This document shows, piece after piece, positions 5,187-5,647 of a stretch of 5,647 nucleotides of DNA. The position numbers and the translations under genes were made by a program. The stretch spans positions 31,643-37,289 of the forward strand of contig DCDL01000014.1 of NCBI GenBank assembly GCA_002316385.1, in the 5' to 3' direction. Source of the DNA: Clostridium sp. UBA1056 (GTDB lineage: Bacteria > Bacillota > Clostridia > Clostridiales > Clostridiaceae). The notes under the pieces were generated by a model that was given only the letters and a program-made list of their open reading frames with translations, was not told where the DNA came from and ran no database searches. Position 1 is the first letter of the stretch. Each line of letters begins with the position of its first letter.

Positions 5187-5591
5187 ATGAAAAGTATTAT
5201 TGTAAGCGAAAGGAAACCTTCAATTGAAGAATATATTTATTTAAGAAATTCTGTTGGTTGGAGGGTATTACAACATGACGAAATAGAAAAAGGATTGAAT
5301 AATTCAATCTATTGCGTTTGTATAGAAGACCAAGATAAGATAATTGGCTTTGGAAGAATTGTTGGAGATGGTGGAACGGTTTTTTATATACAAGATATAA
5401 TAGTTATACCATCCTATCAAAAGCAAAAGATTGGTACAATAATTATGAAAAAAATAATGGATTATATTAATAAAAACTGTGTAGATGGTGCTATTGTTGG
5501 TTTGATTGCAAATAATGGACTGGATAATTTCTATAAAAAATTTGATTTTACATATAATCAGAACAATTGGTTTTACAGATTCAATGCTTAA
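5187..5591 (+). CDS. GNAT-family N-acetyltransferase, 134 aa
   Basis: This small single-domain enzyme is predicted to move an acetyl group from acetyl-CoA to an amine, in the cytoplasm; the substrate is unknown. The family signature is visible. A central strand GFGRIVGDGGTVFYIQDIIV (residues 54-73) leads into the acetyl-CoA pyrophosphate loop at 75-84, PSYQKQKIGT, the Q-x-x-x-x-G form of the usual Q/R-x-x-G-x-G/A. It is followed by a helix (85-96), the strand AIVGLIA (102-108) and the C-terminal FYKKFDF motif (115-121). The loop has Lys where many relatives have Gly (QKQKIG versus QGKGIG), which is a mild variant. The length is normal for a minimal GNAT domain. The start is chosen by the ribosome-binding site; the longer reading from 5166 adds seven residues without a site of its own. 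The gene seems monocistronic. No terminator was seen in the remaining 56 bases of the window. Confidence 0.88.
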   Translation: MKSIIVSERKPSIEEYIYLRNSVGWRVLQHDEIEKGLNNSIYCVCIEDQDKIIGFGRIVGDGGTVFYIQDIIVIPSYQKQKIGTIIMKKIMDYINKNCVDGAIVGLIANNGLDNFYKKFDFTYNQNNWFYRFNA

Positions 5592-5647
5592 TTTTTGGTA
5601 GTTTATAGTACGTTTTATCAATAGACCGAAACGGCTGAGCGTTAATA

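Noticed and set aside
5304..5621. 105-codon minus-strand frame opposite the acetyltransferase
   Set aside because: It is antisense to a well-supported GNAT gene, shows no recognisable motif, and its Ile/Asn-rich composition is expected from AT-rich antisense.
1..5647. CRISPR array, tRNA or rRNA
   Set aside because: No regularly spaced repeats, cloverleaf or rRNA-like blocks were seen on either strand.

Overview
The window looks like the chromosome of a low-GC Gram-positive anaerobe, most likely a Clostridium or close relative. The DNA is strongly AT-rich, ribosome-binding sites are purine-rich (AGGAGG-like), several stem-loop-plus-T terminators are present, and the genes use AGA and ATA heavily. 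No species can be named from the sequence alone.

Layout, left to right, all intact genes on the + strand. (1) The last dozen codons of an upstream gene may end at position 40, followed by a strong hairpin. (2) A small, very acidic, unrecognised protein lies at 277-585, with two terminators behind it. (3) A membrane-anchored HtrA/DegP-type serine protease with one PDZ domain lies at 900-2267 and has a complete catalytic triad. (4) Immediately downstream is about 175 nt of GC-richer, heavily base-paired sequence that ends in a perfect 14-bp terminator (2311-2484). This is the best candidate for an undescribed structured RNA in the window. (5) From about 2500 to 3415 the DNA is decayed. It holds the broken C-terminal part of a tyrosine integrase on the minus strand, then AT-rich DNA with a good promoter, then a + strand reading frame interrupted by stops. 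(6) An intact CbrA-like FAD oxidoreductase follows at 3432-4514. Its arginine codons are mostly CGN, whereas htrA uses only AGA. (7) A gene-free stretch of 364 nt carries two similar terminators with a near-perfect 38-nt AT palindrome between them. (8) A 57-residue two-helix membrane protein lies at 4879-5052, with its own promoter. (9) A GNAT-family acetyltransferase lies at 5187-5591.

The first half (acidic protein, htrA, structured RNA) reads as ordinary chromosome with envelope protein quality control. The stretch from about 2485 onward reads as accessory DNA: integrase wreckage next to the 3' end of an RNA-like element, a broken gene, and a flavoprotein gene with foreign codon use. A plausible history is that an integrative element entered beside the RNA/terminator and decayed, leaving cbrA as surviving cargo. 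That history is inference, because no second attachment-site copy is visible here. The small membrane protein and the acetyltransferase appear to be independently transcribed single genes.
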